A stretch of DNA of 12,697 nucleotides from JBDKFK01 sp039798745 (lineage in GTDB: Bacteria; Patescibacteriota; Microgenomatia; UBA1406; GWC2-37-13). Where the stretch lies: positions 1 to 12,697 of the forward strand of contig JBDKFK010000037.1 in assembly GCA_039798745.1 (NCBI GenBank). Reading direction: 5' to 3'. The notes below the pieces were generated by a model. That model saw only the letters and a program-made list of their open reading frames with translations, made no database searches and was not told the origin of the DNA. Shown here one piece after another: positions 12,057 through 12,697 of the stretch. The first letter of the stretch is position 1; each line of letters begins with the position of its first letter. The position numbers were made by a program, and so were the translations under genes.

Positions 12057-12351
12057 ACAGTCTATATGGACAACAACCAAACAGATTTTATATCCGTGGC
12101 TAAATTGCACACATATATATCCTATAAAAACATTATCCGTGCTTGATATTTGTCATTCATACATATATAATATGTTTCGCAACTCCACACATCTCTCCCC
12201 TTAAAAGGTTAGATTAGTGAAGGATAGCCGGAAAGGCACAGCTTCTTTCCGTCTTACTTCGACAAAGGAGGTCCTTTGACACAAACGGAAAAACTACATT
12301 CACGCGTACGCCCGTCGGTTCGTATCAACTTCGTGAAAGGAACACACACAC
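12057..12351. promoter_or_regulatory. Intergenic region with two inverted repeats before the right-end gene
   Basis: The left half (to about 12180) is AT-rich without genes. The right half holds CGGAAAG (12229-12235) with CTTTCCG (12245-12251), a 7-bp stem with a 9-nt loop, and CAAAGGA-GG-TCCTTTG (12263-12278), which contains a near-perfect anti-SD complement AAGGAGGT. The second palindrome could hide that ribosome-binding site. No clear promoter is identified. Confidence 0.4.
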
Positions 12352-12362
12352 ATGATCGATAG
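12276..12362 (+). CDS. Possible short leader ORF
   Basis: TTG directly after AAGGAGGT opens a 28-codon frame (starting LTQTEKLHSR if read as Leu, ending KGTHTHDR) whose TAG overlaps the next gene's start by 11 nt. Spacing between the AAGGAGGT and the TTG is only 3 nt, short for efficient initiation. It may be a translated leader that couples to the downstream gene, or chance. The peptide matches nothing I know. Confidence 0.25.
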   Translation: MTQTEKLHSRVRPSVRINFVKGTHTHDR

Positions 12363-12697
12363 ACTAGCAGACCGCGCCGGTGAAATGATCGAGAATTTCG
12401 GCGAACGGCTTCAGGGCCAGGAAACCTATAACAAGCTCGTCGTCGACCCCCCGAAGGGTCATGGCTGGTTTGGGTACGGCAAGAAGGTGGTCGTCCCAAG
12501 CGATCAGATTCATATCGTCGCGGCCGCCGGCCTCCATTCTCTGTTTGCCTCCCGTGAGGTTATCGTCTATGGCGGCAGCGCCGGGACAGCAGAAGATGGG
12601 AGCCCGCTGAAGTCAAAAGCCGGTATCATCTACCGGAAGAACAGCCTCACCAGTGTGATCGCCATGAGGACGATTACGTTCCTCGTGTCGGTCAACG
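12352..12697 (+). CDS. 5' part of an unidentified gene, possibly SPFH/band-7-like (partial)
   Basis: 115 codons are open to the window edge. Codon use is GC-rich (GCC, GTC, ATC, CTC), unlike the other genes. AAGGA at 12337-12341 gives a good ribosome-binding site, 10 nt before the ATG. The product begins MIDRLADRAGEMIENFGERL, an amphipathic helix, then FGYGKKVVVPSDQIHIV and a strand-rich section ending RTITFLVSV. A strand 'V-P-x-[DN]-x-[IV]-x-[IV]' followed by the glycine-rich turn and 'L-[RT]-[ST]-[IV]-x-[FL]' resembles the start of SPFH/band-7 domains. No membrane anchor is seen at the N-terminus, and the remainder is missing, so this is tentative. Confidence 0.6.
   Translation, partial: MIDRLADRAGEMIENFGERLQGQETYNKLVVDPPKGHGWFGYGKKVVVPSDQIHIVAAAGLHSLFASREVIVYGGSAGTAEDGSPLKSKAGIIYRKNSLTSVIAMRTITFLVSVN

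Noticed and set aside
12254..12499. 81-codon minus-strand frame at the right end
   Set aside because: It is antisense to the better-supported plus-strand gene at 12352. It is Arg/Ser-rich, as expected from reversed GC-rich codons.
1..12697. CRISPR array, rRNA genes, insertion-sequence transposase
   Set aside because: No regularly spaced repeats of 20-40 bp, no rRNA-like sequence and no transposase motifs were seen. The only mobility gene is the serine recombinase.

Overview
The window looks like a piece of a small bacterial chromosome, most likely from a Patescibacteria/CPR (Parcubacteria-like) lineage. This is an inference from three things. The serine-recombinase gene set (a DUF5659-like protein, a winged-helix protein and a tiny ORF directly before the recombinase) is of a kind familiar from that group. 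Several first genes seem to be leaderless, with a -10 box about 6 nt before the start codon. Neither the tmRNA nor the tRNA encodes its 3' CCA. No gene here fixes the taxon on its own.

Region 1 (1 to about 5950) is visibly AT-rich and reads as the right-hand part of an integrated element. It holds the 3' end of an unidentified gene (2-91), a tight cluster of three unrecognised genes (150-1671), an XRE regulator divergent from two small membrane-protein genes (1712-2598), about 690 bp without genes that contains a possible structured RNA and a repeat cluster, and a recombination module (3291-6008) ending in a large serine recombinase. The last 18 recombinase codons are antisense to the 3' end of the tmRNA gene, so the element has apparently inserted at ssrA. 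Its other end is not in the window.

Region 2 (5950 to about 8530) is host backbone. On the minus strand smpB is followed by ssrA, the two parts of the trans-translation system that rescues stalled ribosomes. The tmRNA encodes an unusually long predicted tag of 34 residues ending AFAFAA. Divergent from smpB is a polytopic membrane protein of the O-antigen ligase/polymerase type, then a terminator and tRNA-Gln(CUG). Two related palindromes (6437-6463 and 8360-8388) form a small repeat family.

Region 3 (8552-12030) carries a HAD/SerB-like phosphatase, a divergent HxlR regulator and LUD-domain gene with shared candidate operators, a small CsbD-like protein, and a minus-strand pair made of a membrane GT2 glycosyltransferase and a small multi-span membrane protein. 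With the O-antigen ligase-like protein, the GT2 enzyme suggests surface polysaccharide synthesis.

Region 4 (about 12180-12697) is clearly more GC-rich. It begins a gene that runs off the window, possibly SPFH/band-7-like, preceded by two inverted repeats and a possible short leader ORF.
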